This document shows positions 55,302 to 64,000 of a stretch of DNA of 64,000 nucleotides, one piece after another. The DNA comes from Nesterenkonia muleiensis (lineage in GTDB: Bacteria > Actinomycetota > Actinomycetes > Actinomycetales > Micrococcaceae). Under the pieces are notes generated by a model. It was not told where the DNA came from. It searched no databases and worked only from the letters and a program-made list of their open reading frames with translations. Where the stretch lies: NCBI RefSeq assembly GCF_003600155.1, contig NZ_QWLD01000003.1, positions 186,001-250,000 of the forward strand, written 5' to 3'. Every line of letters begins with the position of its first letter. Within the stretch, counting starts at the first letter, position 1. The translations under genes were made by a program, and so were the position numbers.

Positions 55302-56063
55302 ATGACAGTAGGGCTGCCGGTGGCGCTGGCCATCATTGGTCTGGTGGTTCTGGCGGCGGCGCTGCAGCGCCTCACCGGCATCGGGTTCGCGATGATGATG
55401 TCCCCGTTCCTGGTGGTGATGATCGGCCCGCACGGCGGGGTGATGCTGACCAATCTGCTGAGCTTCCTGGCGCCGGCGCTGATGATTCCCCTTGTGTGGA
55501 AGGACATCGAGTGGCGGAAGCTGGCGGTCATCGGCCCGGCGGCTGTGCTGGTGATGCCGGCCTTCGGCTGGCTGGCTGCGGCCTCACCGCAGGGGCCGCT
55601 CTACATTGCGGTGGCCTCCCTGGTGATCCTGGGGCTGAGCCTGTCGCTGATCATCAGCAGGATCAGCACCGACGTCGACGGTTTCGCCACCCGCGCACTG
55701 ACCGGCATCGGCGCTGGAGGCGGAGTCATCCTTGCCGGGGTGGGCGGGCCGGCCATGACGGTCTACGCGGTGCTCTCACGGTGGGATGTCCGCGCCTTCA
55801 CCGCCACCCTGCAGCCGCTGTGGGTGCTGCTGTCGGTCGGCGGGTTTCTCACCAAGCTGACCTTCAGCGGCAATGAGATCCCAGGGTTCCCCTGGTGGTT
55901 CTGGGCCGGGAGCCTGGCCGCGATTCTGGTGGGGATGACGTTCGGCACGATGGTCCGCACCTGGATCAGTGATGTGGCGGCCCGCAGAACGGTGATCGTG
56001 CTGGCGTTCCTGGGCGCCGGACTGTCCCTCCTGACCGGCATCCGCGAAACCATGGGGATATGA
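55302..56063 (+). CDS. TauE/SafE-type membrane permease
   Basis: The 253-residue protein has about seven or eight membrane helices and the family's RLTGIGFAMMMSPFL and GAGGGVILAGVGGPAM motifs. Members export or import sulfite, sulfoacetate or other organic anions. AAGAGGTGGG precedes ATG 55302. It converges on ispE. The substrate is unknown. Confidence 0.85.
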   Translation: MTVGLPVALAIIGLVVLAAALQRLTGIGFAMMMSPFLVVMIGPHGGVMLTNLLSFLAPALMIPLVWKDIEWRKLAVIGPAAVLVMPAFGWLAAASPQGPLYIAVASLVILGLSLSLIISRISTDVDGFATRALTGIGAGGGVILAGVGGPAMTVYAVLSRWDVRAFTATLQPLWVLLSVGGFLTKLTFSGNEIPGFPWWFWAGSLAAILVGMTFGTMVRTWISDVAARRTVIVLAFLGAGLSLLTGIRETMGI

Positions 56064-56077
56064 CCGCCAGCAGTCTG

Positions 56078-57091
56078 TCAGAGCAGGCGCGCCCCGTGCG
56101 CCGGACCGGTGACCGGCAACGCCCAGACATCCAGGCTCTCCTCCAGGCCGGTGGACAGCTGATTGGCCGCCGAGGCGTCGCGTGCCAAAAAGACCACGGT
56201 GGGCCCGGAGCCGGAGACCATGCCCTGAAGCGCTCCTTCGGCGAGGCCGGCGTCCATCATCTCGTCCAGCTCAGGCAGCATCGACACCGCCGGGGCCTGC
56301 AGGTCATTGGCCATCAGGGTAGCCACCAGCTCGGCCTCGCCGGTGCAGGCCGCACGCACCAGATCCTGGTCCAGTTCTGGTTCCTCCGCAAAGAGCCCGG
56401 CCTGATGGCGCATCGCATCCAGCTTGCGGTAGACCTCCGGGGTGGAGAGCCCGGTGGTGGCCGGCACTATCACCAGGTGCAGCTCTCCGCGAGTCAGCAG
56501 CGGGGAGAGGTTCTCCCCCGCTCCCTGACCCACCGCGGCTCCGCCCAGGATGGCGAAGGGAACGTCTGCCCCGAGCTGGGATCCCAGCTCAGCCAGCTGC
56601 TCCTTGGTGAGCCCGGCCTCCCAGAGTGCTGAGCAGGCCACCAGTGCGGCGGCGGCATCGGCTGATCCGCCGCCCATCCCCCCGGCGATCGGCACATTCT
56701 TGGTGATGGTCAGATCCACCCCGTAGGTGGACCTCTCTGCGCCCGGAAAGCTCAGAGTCACCGCGTCGCGCTCCTGGAGGGTCTCGCGCAGCAGCACTGC
56801 CGCCCGGTGCGCCAGGTTTCGCTCATCCAGCGGGATCTGGGCGGTGACCTTCTCACCGGATTCCGGGTCGGTGTGCTCCACTGCGGTAAACGCCGAACGC
56901 TCAGAGAGCTGGACAGTAATCGCACCGTCCTGGCGCGGAGTGGCAACGACCTCCTCATAGAGGGAGACTGCGTAGTACAGCGTGGCCACGTTGTGATATC
57001 CATCGGCGCGCAGCGGCCCGACCCTCAGGCTCAGATTGACCTTGCCCGGGGCCACTGCGGTCACGTGGCCGAAGAACTCGCTGTCTCGCAT
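56078..57091 (-). CDS. ispE: 4-diphosphocytidyl-2-C-methyl-D-erythritol kinase
   Basis: The 337-residue GHMP kinase has APGKVNLSLRVG at the N-terminus with the catalytic Lys region, and the ATP loop PIAGGMGGGSADAAAAL. VSGSGPTVVFLA lies in the C-terminal domain. It works in the MEP pathway to isoprenoids. ATG 57091 follows GGAGA; upstream frame overlaps the rsmA end. Confidence 0.95.
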   Translation of the reverse strand: MRDSEFFGHVTAVAPGKVNLSLRVGPLRADGYHNVATLYYAVSLYEEVVATPRQDGAITVQLSERSAFTAVEHTDPESGEKVTAQIPLDERNLAHRAAVLLRETLQERDAVTLSFPGAERSTYGVDLTITKNVPIAGGMGGGSADAAAALVACSALWEAGLTKEQLAELGSQLGADVPFAILGGAAVGQGAGENLSPLLTRGELHLVIVPATTGLSTPEVYRKLDAMRHQAGLFAEEPELDQDLVRAACTGEAELVATLMANDLQAPAVSMLPELDEMMDAGLAEGALQGMVSGSGPTVVFLARDASAANQLSTGLEESLDVWALPVTGPAHGARLL

Positions 57092-57122
57092 GTTCTCCAC
57101 AGTATCTCCGCGCCCGGAGATC

Positions 57123-58130
57123 TCAGCGCAGGGCGGCGGCGATGCGCGCGAAGGCATGGATGTCCAGCGTCTCGCCGCGGGCCTGCGGGTCCACTCCTGC
57201 CGCCTGCAGGGCCTGTTCTGCTGCCGCGCCGGAGCCCGCCAGTGTGCTCAGGGCCGCACGAAGGGTCTTGCGCCGCTGGGCGAAAGCTGCATCCACCACG
57301 GCAAACACCTTGTGGCGGGGGACCGACGACGAGGCCGGCTCGCCCCGGTCGATGCGCACCAGTCCTGAGGAGACCCGCGGCTCAGGCCAAAAGACCTTCT
57401 TGCCCACCACGCCTACTTTCCGGGCGTGGGCGTCCCAGGCGATCTTGGCGCTGGGCACCCCGTAGATCTTGGAGCCTGGTGCAGCCGCCAGCCGGTCAGC
57501 GACCTCCTCCTGGACCATGACCAGGGCCTTGGTGAGGCTGGGCAGCACCTGCAGCAGGTGCAGGACCACAGGCACCGCCACGTTGTAGGGCAGGTTGGCG
57601 ACCAGGACGCTGGGCTCACCCAGCTGCGGGGGGTCCTCACCGGTCCTCGCCGCTGGATCTCCCCGGGAGCTGTCGGCCCCGATCACCCGTCCGGAGAGCT
57701 CCCCGGGTGTGAGCCTCAGAGCGTCATGGCGGACTACTGTGAGGCTCTGCTCCTTCTCCGGCCGCATCAGCTGAACGGTCTCAGGCAACTGGGCGGCCAG
57801 CTGAGGGTCGATCTCCACGGCCGTGACCTGGGCGGCCTCGTCCAGCAGACCGATGGTGAGCGAACCCAGCCCCGGACCGACCTCCAGCACATGTTCGCTG
57901 CCGTCCAACTCGGCCAGGCCGACGATCCGCCGGATCGTGTTGGGGTCGATCACGAAGTTCTGCCCCCACTGCTTGGTGGGCCGGATGCCCAGGGTCTCGG
58001 CGAGGTCCCGGATGTGTGTTGCCGTCAGCAGTGATCTGCTCTCAGCGGGGCCTTGCTCCACCGCTCCGGCAGAATCCTGCGTAGGGTCCTCTCCACTGGG
58101 CTCAACCGCTCGTGCGGCCCGGTGATTCAT
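57123..58130 (-). CDS. rsmA: 16S rRNA (adenine1518/1519-N6) dimethyltransferase
   Basis: The 335-residue KsgA has [21 protein letters not shown] motif [12 protein letters not shown] and catalytic VANLPYNVA. An unusual acidic insertion follows the SAM domain around residues 145-170 ([14 protein letters not shown]), compared with the usual 270-290 residues. ATG 58130 overlaps the tatD stop (ATGA). It dimethylates two adenines of helix 45. Confidence 0.95.
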   Translation of the reverse strand: MNHRAARAVEPSGEDPTQDSAGAVEQGPAESRSLLTATHIRDLAETLGIRPTKQWGQNFVIDPNTIRRIVGLAELDGSEHVLEVGPGLGSLTIGLLDEAAQVTAVEIDPQLAAQLPETVQLMRPEKEQSLTVVRHDALRLTPGELSGRVIGADSSRGDPAARTGEDPPQLGEPSVLVANLPYNVAVPVVLHLLQVLPSLTKALVMVQEEVADRLAAAPGSKIYGVPSAKIAWDAHARKVGVVGKKVFWPEPRVSSGLVRIDRGEPASSSVPRHKVFAVVDAAFAQRRKTLRAALSTLAGSGAAAEQALQAAGVDPQARGETLDIHAFARIAAALR

Positions 58131-59101
58131 GTCCACACCCCGTAAGCCTGGTGGGTGTTGAACATGACCTGCTGGCACAGCCGGCTCAGCTCAGACTCAC
58201 GCACCTGAGCCATCAGCCGCATGGTCTGTGGCACCATATACGGGGCATTCGGCTGTCCGCGGTGGGGATGTGGGGTCAGAAACGGCGAATCGGTCTCCAC
58301 CAGCAGCAGCTGCGGATCGGCCACCGCCAATGCCTCGCGGAGGTTTCTGGCGTTGTTGAACGTCACGGTGCCGGCAAAGCTCATGTACCAGCCGTTGGCA
58401 TTGCAGATCCGCGCCAGCTCGGCATCCCCGGAGAAGCAGTGGAAGACCACCGAACCCGGAAGTGCGGGGGCGTCCTTGAGCACCGCCACCACATCTTCGT
58501 GAGCCTGGCGATCATGGATCTGCACCGCGAGGCCCCGCTGGACCGCCAGCGCGATATGGTCGAAGAAGCTCCTGCGCTGGGAGCCTCTTCCCCCTTCCTC
58601 GGTACGGAAGTAGTCCAGGCCGGTCTCGCCCACTGCCACCACCTCAGGCTCCGCGGCGAGCTCGCAGATCCGGTCAAAGGCTCCGTCGTAGGCACCCTCA
58701 GCAACCAGCAGAGGAGCATCATTGGGGTGGAGTGCGACTGCCGCCTTCGCCCGCTGGTGCCCCCGGGCGGCCTGGACGGAGAACTCAGAGCTGGCGACGT
58801 CGTACCCCACCAGAACGGCCCCGGAGACTCCCACCTGGTGGGCAGCCTCGAGGTGCTCAGCTACGGTGACCTGGACCTGACCGTCGCGGAAGTCCAGATG
58901 CGCATGGTTGTCGATGACTGGCACCGGCAACGGCTCAGGTGCTGGCGGGTACTCCAGCCGGCGCTTCTTCTGAGACTTCTCCTCCGTCTGGCTGCGCGCC
59001 GGGCCCCTGGCGCTCTCGGCCTCAGCACTCTCAGTGGTGGGAGTCTTCTGCGGTAGATAGACCGGTGGAACCTGCCCCGGGGTCACAGTTGCCTCACTCA
59101 C
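58127..59101 (-). CDS. tatD: TatD family metal-dependent hydrolase
   Basis: The 324-residue protein has NHAHLDF near residue 66, [24 protein letters not shown] and [10 protein letters not shown], the metal ligands of TatD nucleases. The N-terminal 60 residues are Pro/Glu-rich and not part of the fold. It is coupled to rsmA by the ATGA overlap. Confidence 0.93.
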   Translation of the reverse strand: MSEATVTPGQVPPVYLPQKTPTTESAEAESARGPARSQTEEKSQKKRRLEYPPAPEPLPVPVIDNHAHLDFRDGQVQVTVAEHLEAAHQVGVSGAVLVGYDVASSEFSVQAARGHQRAKAAVALHPNDAPLLVAEGAYDGAFDRICELAAEPEVVAVGETGLDYFRTEEGGRGSQRRSFFDHIALAVQRGLAVQIHDRQAHEDVVAVLKDAPALPGSVVFHCFSGDAELARICNANGWYMSFAGTVTFNNARNLREALAVADPQLLLVETDSPFLTPHPHRGQPNAPYMVPQTMRLMAQVRESELSRLCQQVMFNTHQAYGVWT

Positions 59102-59153
59102 AGCGGTTCAGTCTATCCTCTGCCCCGCTGCGCAAAGAGCGAGTGGCTCGGCC

Positions 59154-61010
59154 TCAGGAGGAGTAGAGGGACTCCACCTCGTCGGAGAAGTCCTTGGCAA
59201 CTTTGGCCCGGATGAGCTTCAGCGAGGGGGTGAGGTGACCGGAGCCCTGGTTGAGCTCAGTGCCGATGAGTCCGAAAGCGCGGATCGATTCAGCCCGGGA
59301 CACCTGCGCATTGGCCTGATCGACTGCCGTCTGGATCTCAGCCTGCAGGGCCTCGGCGGCGGACTCGTCATCCAGGACTTCGGTGACCGAGAGCTCGCCG
59401 AAGCCGCTGCGCCGGGCCCAGCCGGGAACCGTCTCGTGATCTGGGAAGACCAGCGCGCTGACGAATGGCTTATCATCACCGACCACCACCACCTGCCCGA
59501 CCAGGGCATGACTGCGCACTGCTTCCTCCAATGCAGCGGGGTAGACGTTCTTGCCCCCGGCGGTGACGATGATCTCTTTCTTTCGCCCGGTGATGGTGAG
59601 GAAGCCGTCTGCATCCAGGGAGCCGAGGTCGCCGGAGCGGAAGAAGCCCTCGGCGTCGAATGCTTCGGCGGTCTCCTCAGGGCGCTCATGGTAGCCGTCG
59701 AAGATCACCGAGCCTTTGAGCAGAATCTCACCGTCCTCAGCGATCCTGACGGTCGACCCGGGCACCGGGATTCCCACGCTGCCGAGGCGGGTGGCTCCGG
59801 GGATGTTCAGAGTGATCGGAGCCGTAGACTCGGTCAGTCCGTAGCCTTCCTGGACCGGGATCCCGGCTCCGGTGAAGAAGTGCCCGATCTCCGGGTTCAG
59901 CGATGACGCCCCGGAGACCATGTGGGTGACTTCGCCGCCGAGCTTGGCTCTCAGCTTGGAGTAGACCAGCTGGGAGAACAGCGCGTGCTTGGCCCGCAGC
60001 GCAAGCGAAGGTCCGGAGCCGGTGCCGCTGCTGGCAGCCTGCAGAGCCTTGGAGTAGTCGACTGCGGTGGCCCGGGCAGCCTCGAAAATCTTGCCCTTGC
60101 CCTCCTCCTGGGCCTTGGCCGCCGCCGAGTGGTAGACCTTTTCGAAGACCCGCGGCACCGCGAGGAGCCAGGTGGGCCGGAAGGTTCCCAGATCCTCCAG
60201 CAGCGTGGAGGTGCTCCCGGCGTGGGCCACCTGAATGCCCCGGTGCAGGCAGATCAGCTGTACAGCCCGGGCCAGCACATGCGACAGCGGCAGAAACAGT
60301 AGGGTGCGGGACTCATCGCCGGCGAGGATCTCAGAGGCGAAGGGAACAATATTGACAGCGCCCTCAGCCAGATTGCGGTGAGTGATGCGCACACCTTTGG
60401 GCTTTCCGGTAGTGCCGGAGGTGTAGACGAGGGTGGCGAGATCGTCGGCTCCGGCGGTGCTGCGGGCGGCCTCCAGCTGACTGTTGGTGACATTCGTGGC
60501 GCTGGCGGAGATCTCATGGATGTCCGCATCGGTCTCAATCGGATAGATCTCCACCCCGGAGTTCTTTCCGCCGGCCATATTGGCCCCGGACTGGACTTTG
60601 GCGCGCAGCTCTTCGCTGCCGATCAGCACCAGTTTGGCCCCGGAGTCAGCCAGCAGATGGGCCACCTGGTGGGCTGAGCTGGTCTCATAGATGGGCACGG
60701 AGATCCCCCCGGCGAACCAGATGGCCTGATCCACCACCGCCCAGGAATAGCTGGTCGCTGACATCACGGCGACTTTGTCCCCGGGTTCAACTCCCAGCCC
60801 GATCAGTCCCTTGGCCACACCCCGGACCTGCTCCAGAAAGCTCGCGATGGTCACATCCAGCCATCCGCCGGCGCCGTTGCGGACCGCATACACCGGACAG
60901 CCGGGCTGGGCTTCGGCCAGTGCCAGCACCCCGTCAGTGACGTTGAGGTGGTCTGCCACCCGGGCGATCGGCTCTGTGGTGGTCTCGCGAATGTGCTCAG
61001 CAGTAGTCAC
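59154..61010 (-). CDS. AMP-dependent long-chain acyl-CoA synthetase
   Basis: The 618-residue enzyme has the P-loop YTSGTTGKPKGV, the adenylate motif GYGLTESTAP, and GRKKEIIVTAGGKNVYP with the catalytic Lys region. It activates fatty acids to acyl-CoA on the cytoplasmic side of the membrane, with ATP. FadD15-type synthetases are the nearest match. Confidence 0.94.
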   Translation of the reverse strand: MTTAEHIRETTTEPIARVADHLNVTDGVLALAEAQPGCPVYAVRNGAGGWLDVTIASFLEQVRGVAKGLIGLGVEPGDKVAVMSATSYSWAVVDQAIWFAGGISVPIYETSSAHQVAHLLADSGAKLVLIGSEELRAKVQSGANMAGGKNSGVEIYPIETDADIHEISASATNVTNSQLEAARSTAGADDLATLVYTSGTTGKPKGVRITHRNLAEGAVNIVPFASEILAGDESRTLLFLPLSHVLARAVQLICLHRGIQVAHAGSTSTLLEDLGTFRPTWLLAVPRVFEKVYHSAAAKAQEEGKGKIFEAARATAVDYSKALQAASSGTGSGPSLALRAKHALFSQLVYSKLRAKLGGEVTHMVSGASSLNPEIGHFFTGAGIPVQEGYGLTESTAPITLNIPGATRLGSVGIPVPGSTVRIAEDGEILLKGSVIFDGYHERPEETAEAFDAEGFFRSGDLGSLDADGFLTITGRKKEIIVTAGGKNVYPAALEEAVRSHALVGQVVVVGDDKPFVSALVFPDHETVPGWARRSGFGELSVTEVLDDESAAEALQAEIQTAVDQANAQVSRAESIRAFGLIGTELNQGSGHLTPSLKLIRAKVAKDFSDEVESLYSS

Positions 61011-61066
61011 GGCACCAGTCTAAGCAGTAGGGACCAGTCTCAGCTGTGCTGCGGCAGCCGAGGAGT

Positions 61067-61990
61067 TCACTGCTGCCGTCGGAGCCGGTTGGCGGCATCG
61101 TAGAGTCCGCTGGCGTTGAGCCGGTTCTCAGCGGCGATCTGCTTGGCGGCGGTCTTCATCCGCTGGCCCGAAGCAGCCTGTTCCAGCACCAGCTGAGCAG
61201 CCTCCTGCAGGGTCAGCGGCTCCTGACCCTGCAGGTCACCACCTGATACTCCGGCGACCAGGAGCACGAATTCGCCTTTCAGCCCCGGCCCGCCCTGGCG
61301 TTCCGCCAGACTCTGGGTCAAGTGATCGAGATCACCGCGGAGGACCTCCTCGTACCTCTTGGTCAGTTCCCTGGCCACCGCGGCCCGCCGGTGACCGCCC
61401 AGCGCCTCAGCGAACTCGGCCACCGTGGCAGCAATGCGGTGCGGGGACTCGAACAGCACCGTGGTCCATTCCTCCCTGCCCAGCCGGTCCAGCAGGGCAC
61501 GGCGATCCGACTGCTTGCGCGGAACGAATCCGGCGAAGCAAAACCGGTCAGTGGCCAGACCGGAGAGTGCCAGCGCGGTGGGCACCGCCGAAGCACCCGG
61601 GGCTGCGGTGACGGCCACCCCGGCGTGAACCGCGGCAGCCACCAGACGCTGTCCCGGGTCGGAAACCGCGGGCATGCCGGCATCGGAGACCACAAGCACC
61701 CTGGTTCCGGCCCCTGCCTGCTCCACCAGCTCGGCCGAGCGGGCAGCCTCATTGTGCTCGTGCAGGCTCACCAGCCTGGCGCTGGTCTGCTCGCCCAAGG
61801 CCCGAATAAGATGACGGGTGCTGCGGGTATCCTCACAGGCGATCACCTCGGCACTGCGGATCAGCCTCCGCAGCCGGTCAGTGGCATCAGCCAGATTACC
61901 GATCGGGGTGGCTGCCAGCACCAATGGAGACTCCCACAGCCAGGCATCAGCCTCTTCCACCATCACCACTGCTGCCACACTCCGCTCCAT
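61067..61990 (-). CDS. rsmI: 16S rRNA (cytidine1402-2'-O) methyltransferase
   Basis: The 307-residue enzyme has LVLAATPIGNLADATDRL, CEDTRSTRHL, VVSDAGMPAVSDPG and FESPHRIAATV, the SAM and RNA residues of RsmI. The start is uncertain: ATG 61990 has GAGGTG upstream, ATG 61963 is also possible. It is divergent from the mannosyltransferase. Confidence 0.93.
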   Translation of the reverse strand: MERSVAAVVMVEEADAWLWESPLVLAATPIGNLADATDRLRRLIRSAEVIACEDTRSTRHLIRALGEQTSARLVSLHEHNEAARSAELVEQAGAGTRVLVVSDAGMPAVSDPGQRLVAAAVHAGVAVTAAPGASAVPTALALSGLATDRFCFAGFVPRKQSDRRALLDRLGREEWTTVLFESPHRIAATVAEFAEALGGHRRAAVARELTKRYEEVLRGDLDHLTQSLAERQGGPGLKGEFVLLVAGVSGGDLQGQEPLTLQEAAQLVLEQAASGQRMKTAAKQIAAENRLNASGLYDAANRLRRQQ

Positions 61991-62024
61991 CGGCTGAACA
62001 CCTCTGGCGAGTAGCATATCCAGG

Positions 62025-63695
62025 GTGAACAGCGCCGACCCCCTCACCGCGCGGGCCGCCCCCGGGGCCGCTCCGGACACGCGCGGACAGGCGCGGCTGC
62101 GGACCGCTCGCCTGGAGCTGGTGCTGGGTGCTGAGCGCTTCTACGCCGGGGTCTGGGGCTGGATTGTCCCGCTGACGGCCTTCGTGTGTGCGCTCGGGCT
62201 GCGGCTGAGCGGGCTGAACAACCCGCATGCGCTGATCTTCGACGAGACCTACTACGCCAAGGACGCCTACGCCCTGCTGCAGGCAGGCTATGAGCTGGAA
62301 TGGCCTGAAGACGCTGATGACCAGTGGCTGGCCGGTGCCCCGCAGCCGACGCAGAACGGTTCCTATGTGGTGCACCCTCCCCTAGGCAAATGGCTGATCG
62401 CCCTGGGGATCGCTCGGTTCGGGATCGAGGAACCCTTCGGTTGGCGGTTCTCCTCCGCGGTAGCCGGCGCCCTGGGGGTCCTGCTGATCGCGTTGATCGC
62501 CCAACGGATGTTCAGGTCGGTGTTCTTAGGCGGTGTGGCTGCGGTGCTGACCGCTGTGGAGGGCCACCATCTGGTGATGTCCCGGGTAGCGCTGTTGGAC
62601 ATCTTCCTGATGCTCTTTGCGCTTGCCGCCTTCGGCGCGCTGCTGATCGACAGATACAGCGGACGACGACGTATGGCAGCCTGGGCGGCCCACAGCCCGC
62701 CAGATTCGCCGGCCTGGGAACATGGCCCACTGCTGCTGTGGCGTCCGTGGCGGCTGGCCGCAGGCGTCCTGCTGGGCTGTGCGGTGGCCGTGAAGCTCTC
62801 CGCCCTGGCGTTCATCGCCGTCTTCGGAATCATGGTGGTGCTCTGGGACCTTCAGGCGCGGCGCGCCGTGGGGGTGCGCAGATGGGTCAGCTCTGGGCTG
62901 CTCCGGGACGGCCTGCCCGCGGTGGTGACGGTGGTGCCCGCTGCTGCGGTCACCTATCTGGCCTCCTGGACGGGGTGGCTGGTCAGCAGCGGAGGCTGGG
63001 GCAGGCAAGACTATGACCAGGATGCCTCAGGTGTGGCCGCAGTGATTCCCAGCCCCCTGCGCGCGCTGTGGAACTATCACAGTTCCGCCACGGACTTTCA
63101 CACTGGCCTGGACTCCGGACACGAGTATGCCTCCCACCCGTGGACCTGGCTGTTCATGGGGCGGCCGGTGTCCATGCACTATCAGGGACGCGACCAGGGG
63201 GAGGTCGACGAGTACACCGGGGAGCTCTGCGAAGCAGGCTCCTGCTCCTCGGCGATCGTCGACCTGGCCAATCCGCTGATCTGGTGGGCAGGGGTCATCG
63301 GGCTGCTGGTGGTGCTGCTGCTGTGGATCGGCCGCCGCGACTGGCGCTATGGGGCCATCCTCTCCGGCTTTGTGGCAGGCTTCGGGGTCTGGCTGCTGTT
63401 CCCCGACCGGACCATGTTCTTCTTCTACACGATCAGCTATCAGCCGTTTCTGATCCTCACCCTCGTGGTGCTGGCCTCGTTGGTGCTGCGGATCGGCACT
63501 GGAACTCTCAGCCTGTCCGGGAAGCGGCGCAGCAGCACCCAGATTGTCTATGCCCAGCAGCGAAATACGGTGCTGGTGCTGTGCTTCGTGCTGCTGGCTG
63601 TGGCCGTGTCGGTGTTCTTCTGGCCGGTCTGGACCGCGGAGTTCATCCCCTACGATCAGTGGCGGCTTCGCATGTGGCTGCAGTCATGGATCTGA
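62025..63695 (+). CDS. dolichyl/polyprenyl-phosphate-mannose protein O-mannosyltransferase
   Basis: The 556-residue membrane protein has about ten helices and the PMT motif IFDETYYAKDAY with the catalytic Asp-Glu in the first external loop. VVHPPLGKWLIALGIARFG follows. It moves mannose from polyprenyl-phosphate-mannose to Ser/Thr of secreted proteins. GTG 62025 follows TAGCAT (62012-62017) by seven bases and may be leaderless. Confidence 0.93.
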   Translation: MNSADPLTARAAPGAAPDTRGQARLRTARLELVLGAERFYAGVWGWIVPLTAFVCALGLRLSGLNNPHALIFDETYYAKDAYALLQAGYELEWPEDADDQWLAGAPQPTQNGSYVVHPPLGKWLIALGIARFGIEEPFGWRFSSAVAGALGVLLIALIAQRMFRSVFLGGVAAVLTAVEGHHLVMSRVALLDIFLMLFALAAFGALLIDRYSGRRRMAAWAAHSPPDSPAWEHGPLLLWRPWRLAAGVLLGCAVAVKLSALAFIAVFGIMVVLWDLQARRAVGVRRWVSSGLLRDGLPAVVTVVPAAAVTYLASWTGWLVSSGGWGRQDYDQDASGVAAVIPSPLRALWNYHSSATDFHTGLDSGHEYASHPWTWLFMGRPVSMHYQGRDQGEVDEYTGELCEAGSCSSAIVDLANPLIWWAGVIGLLVVLLLWIGRRDWRYGAILSGFVAGFGVWLLFPDRTMFFFYTISYQPFLILTLVVLASLVLRIGTGTLSLSGKRRSSTQIVYAQQRNTVLVLCFVLLAVAVSVFFWPVWTAEFIPYDQWRLRMWLQSWI

Positions 63696-63696
63696 G

Positions 63697-64000
63697 ATGA
63701 ACGCCCCGACCAAGGCAGAGGTGAGGCGCAGTATTCGCGCTGGCCGGGCAGCATTGAGCCGGCAGGAGCTGACCCGCCGGGCAGAGTCACTGGCCTCCGC
63801 GCTGGCACGGCATATCCCTCCGCAAGCAGTGGTGGCCGGATACCTTCCTATGCCGGGGGAACCTGATCTTCTGCCGTTTCTGGAACTGCATACGGCTCGG
63901 AGGGGGCCGGTCTACCTCCCTGTGGTCCCACCCACGGGCAAGCACCTGGAATGGTCCGCCTGGGCCCCTGGAGCTCCCGTCCGGCAGCACCCCCGGTTGC
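63697..64000 (+). CDS. 5-formyltetrahydrofolate cyclo-ligase (3' end beyond window)
   Basis: The first 101 residues begin MNAPTKAEVRRSIRAGRAAL and reach VVAGYLPMPGEPDLLPFLE, the folate/phosphate region of the family. ATG 63697 is one base after the mannosyltransferase stop, so the two are coupled. The enzyme salvages 5-formyl-THF with ATP. Confidence 0.85.
   Translation, partial: MNAPTKAEVRRSIRAGRAALSRQELTRRAESLASALARHIPPQAVVAGYLPMPGEPDLLPFLELHTARRGPVYLPVVPPTGKHLEWSAWAPGAPVRQHPRL

Noticed and set aside
55196-55531. N-terminal extension of the ABC-F protein by about 110 residues
   Set aside because: It would overlap the divergent TauE-like gene and its text does not resemble an ABC-F N-terminus; the domain begins naturally at GTG 55195.
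1-64000. CRISPR arrays, prophage, integrases, insertion sequences, rRNA genes and riboswitches
   Set aside because: I found no regularly spaced repeats, no recombinase or phage structural genes, no rRNA sequence, and no recognisable riboswitch core.

Overview
The window is chromosomal DNA from a high-GC Gram-positive actinobacterium, most likely a member of the Micrococcales (a Nesterenkonia/Arthrobacter-like organism). The evidence is GTG and TTG starts, ATGA-coupled operons, a likely leaderless start, an actinobacterial Ser/Thr kinase, a protein O-mannosyltransferase, and the housekeeping set prs-glmU-tRNA-Gln and ABC-F/ispE/rsmA/tatD/rsmI. The very acidic secreted proteins at 9.7-13.4 kb would fit a salt-tolerant organism, but the genus is inference.

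Layout. (1) 1-6.0 kb is an accessory acyl-CoA locus: CaiB/BaiF CoA-transferase, small membrane protein and Na+/solute symporter on the minus strand, then a divergent thiolase coupled to a PucR-type regulator that carries a frameshift. (2) 6.0-8.6 kb is core: prs, glmU and tRNA-Gln(UUG). (3) 8.6-14.9 kb holds a four-gene module: an XRE-like regulator, a secreted membrane-anchored vWA protein, a paralogue of that protein without the vWA domain, and a C-terminally anchored Ser/Thr kinase. Two TTGC-N4-GCAA palindromes lie in the vWA promoter. (4) 14.9-53.3 kb is a large cyclitol/sugar catabolic island. (5) 53.3-64 kb returns to core genes: ABC-F ATPase, TauE-like permease, ispE, rsmA, tatD, an acyl-CoA ligase, rsmI, an O-mannosyltransferase and the start of a 5-formyl-THF cyclo-ligase.

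The island contains a recognisable myo-inositol pathway on the minus strand (52.3 to 42.9 kb): iolC kinase, a Cgl0159-type aldolase candidate, iolA, iolB, iolD, iolE, an Idh-type dehydrogenase and an iolH-like isomerase. It faces a GntR regulator across a TTGTCCTAACAA site. A second layer (38.1 to 20.1 kb) has iolG, two LacI regulators, a second IolD-like enzyme with an aldehyde dehydrogenase, an HpcH/HpaI aldolase and a 2-hydroxyacid dehydrogenase, a ribose/inositol-type ABC importer, and an operon of oxidoreductases and an isomerase. Four of its promoters carry the same palindrome, TTGGACCGGTCCAA; three of these share one geometry (-35, 18-bp spacer, -10, operator). A variant, ATTGGAGCGCTCCAAT, lies between the second lacI and a divergent dehydrogenase/isomerase pair.

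Intact genes are interleaved with degraded paralogues. These are four Gfo/Idh/MocA genes, two lacI genes, a TIM-barrel isomerase, an MFS transporter fused to an isomerase tail, and a TauE-like gene. Their lesions include nonsense changes and internal deletions as well as single-base shifts, so real decay is the better explanation. The cluster looks as if it grew by acquiring paralogous gene sets and is now being pruned.
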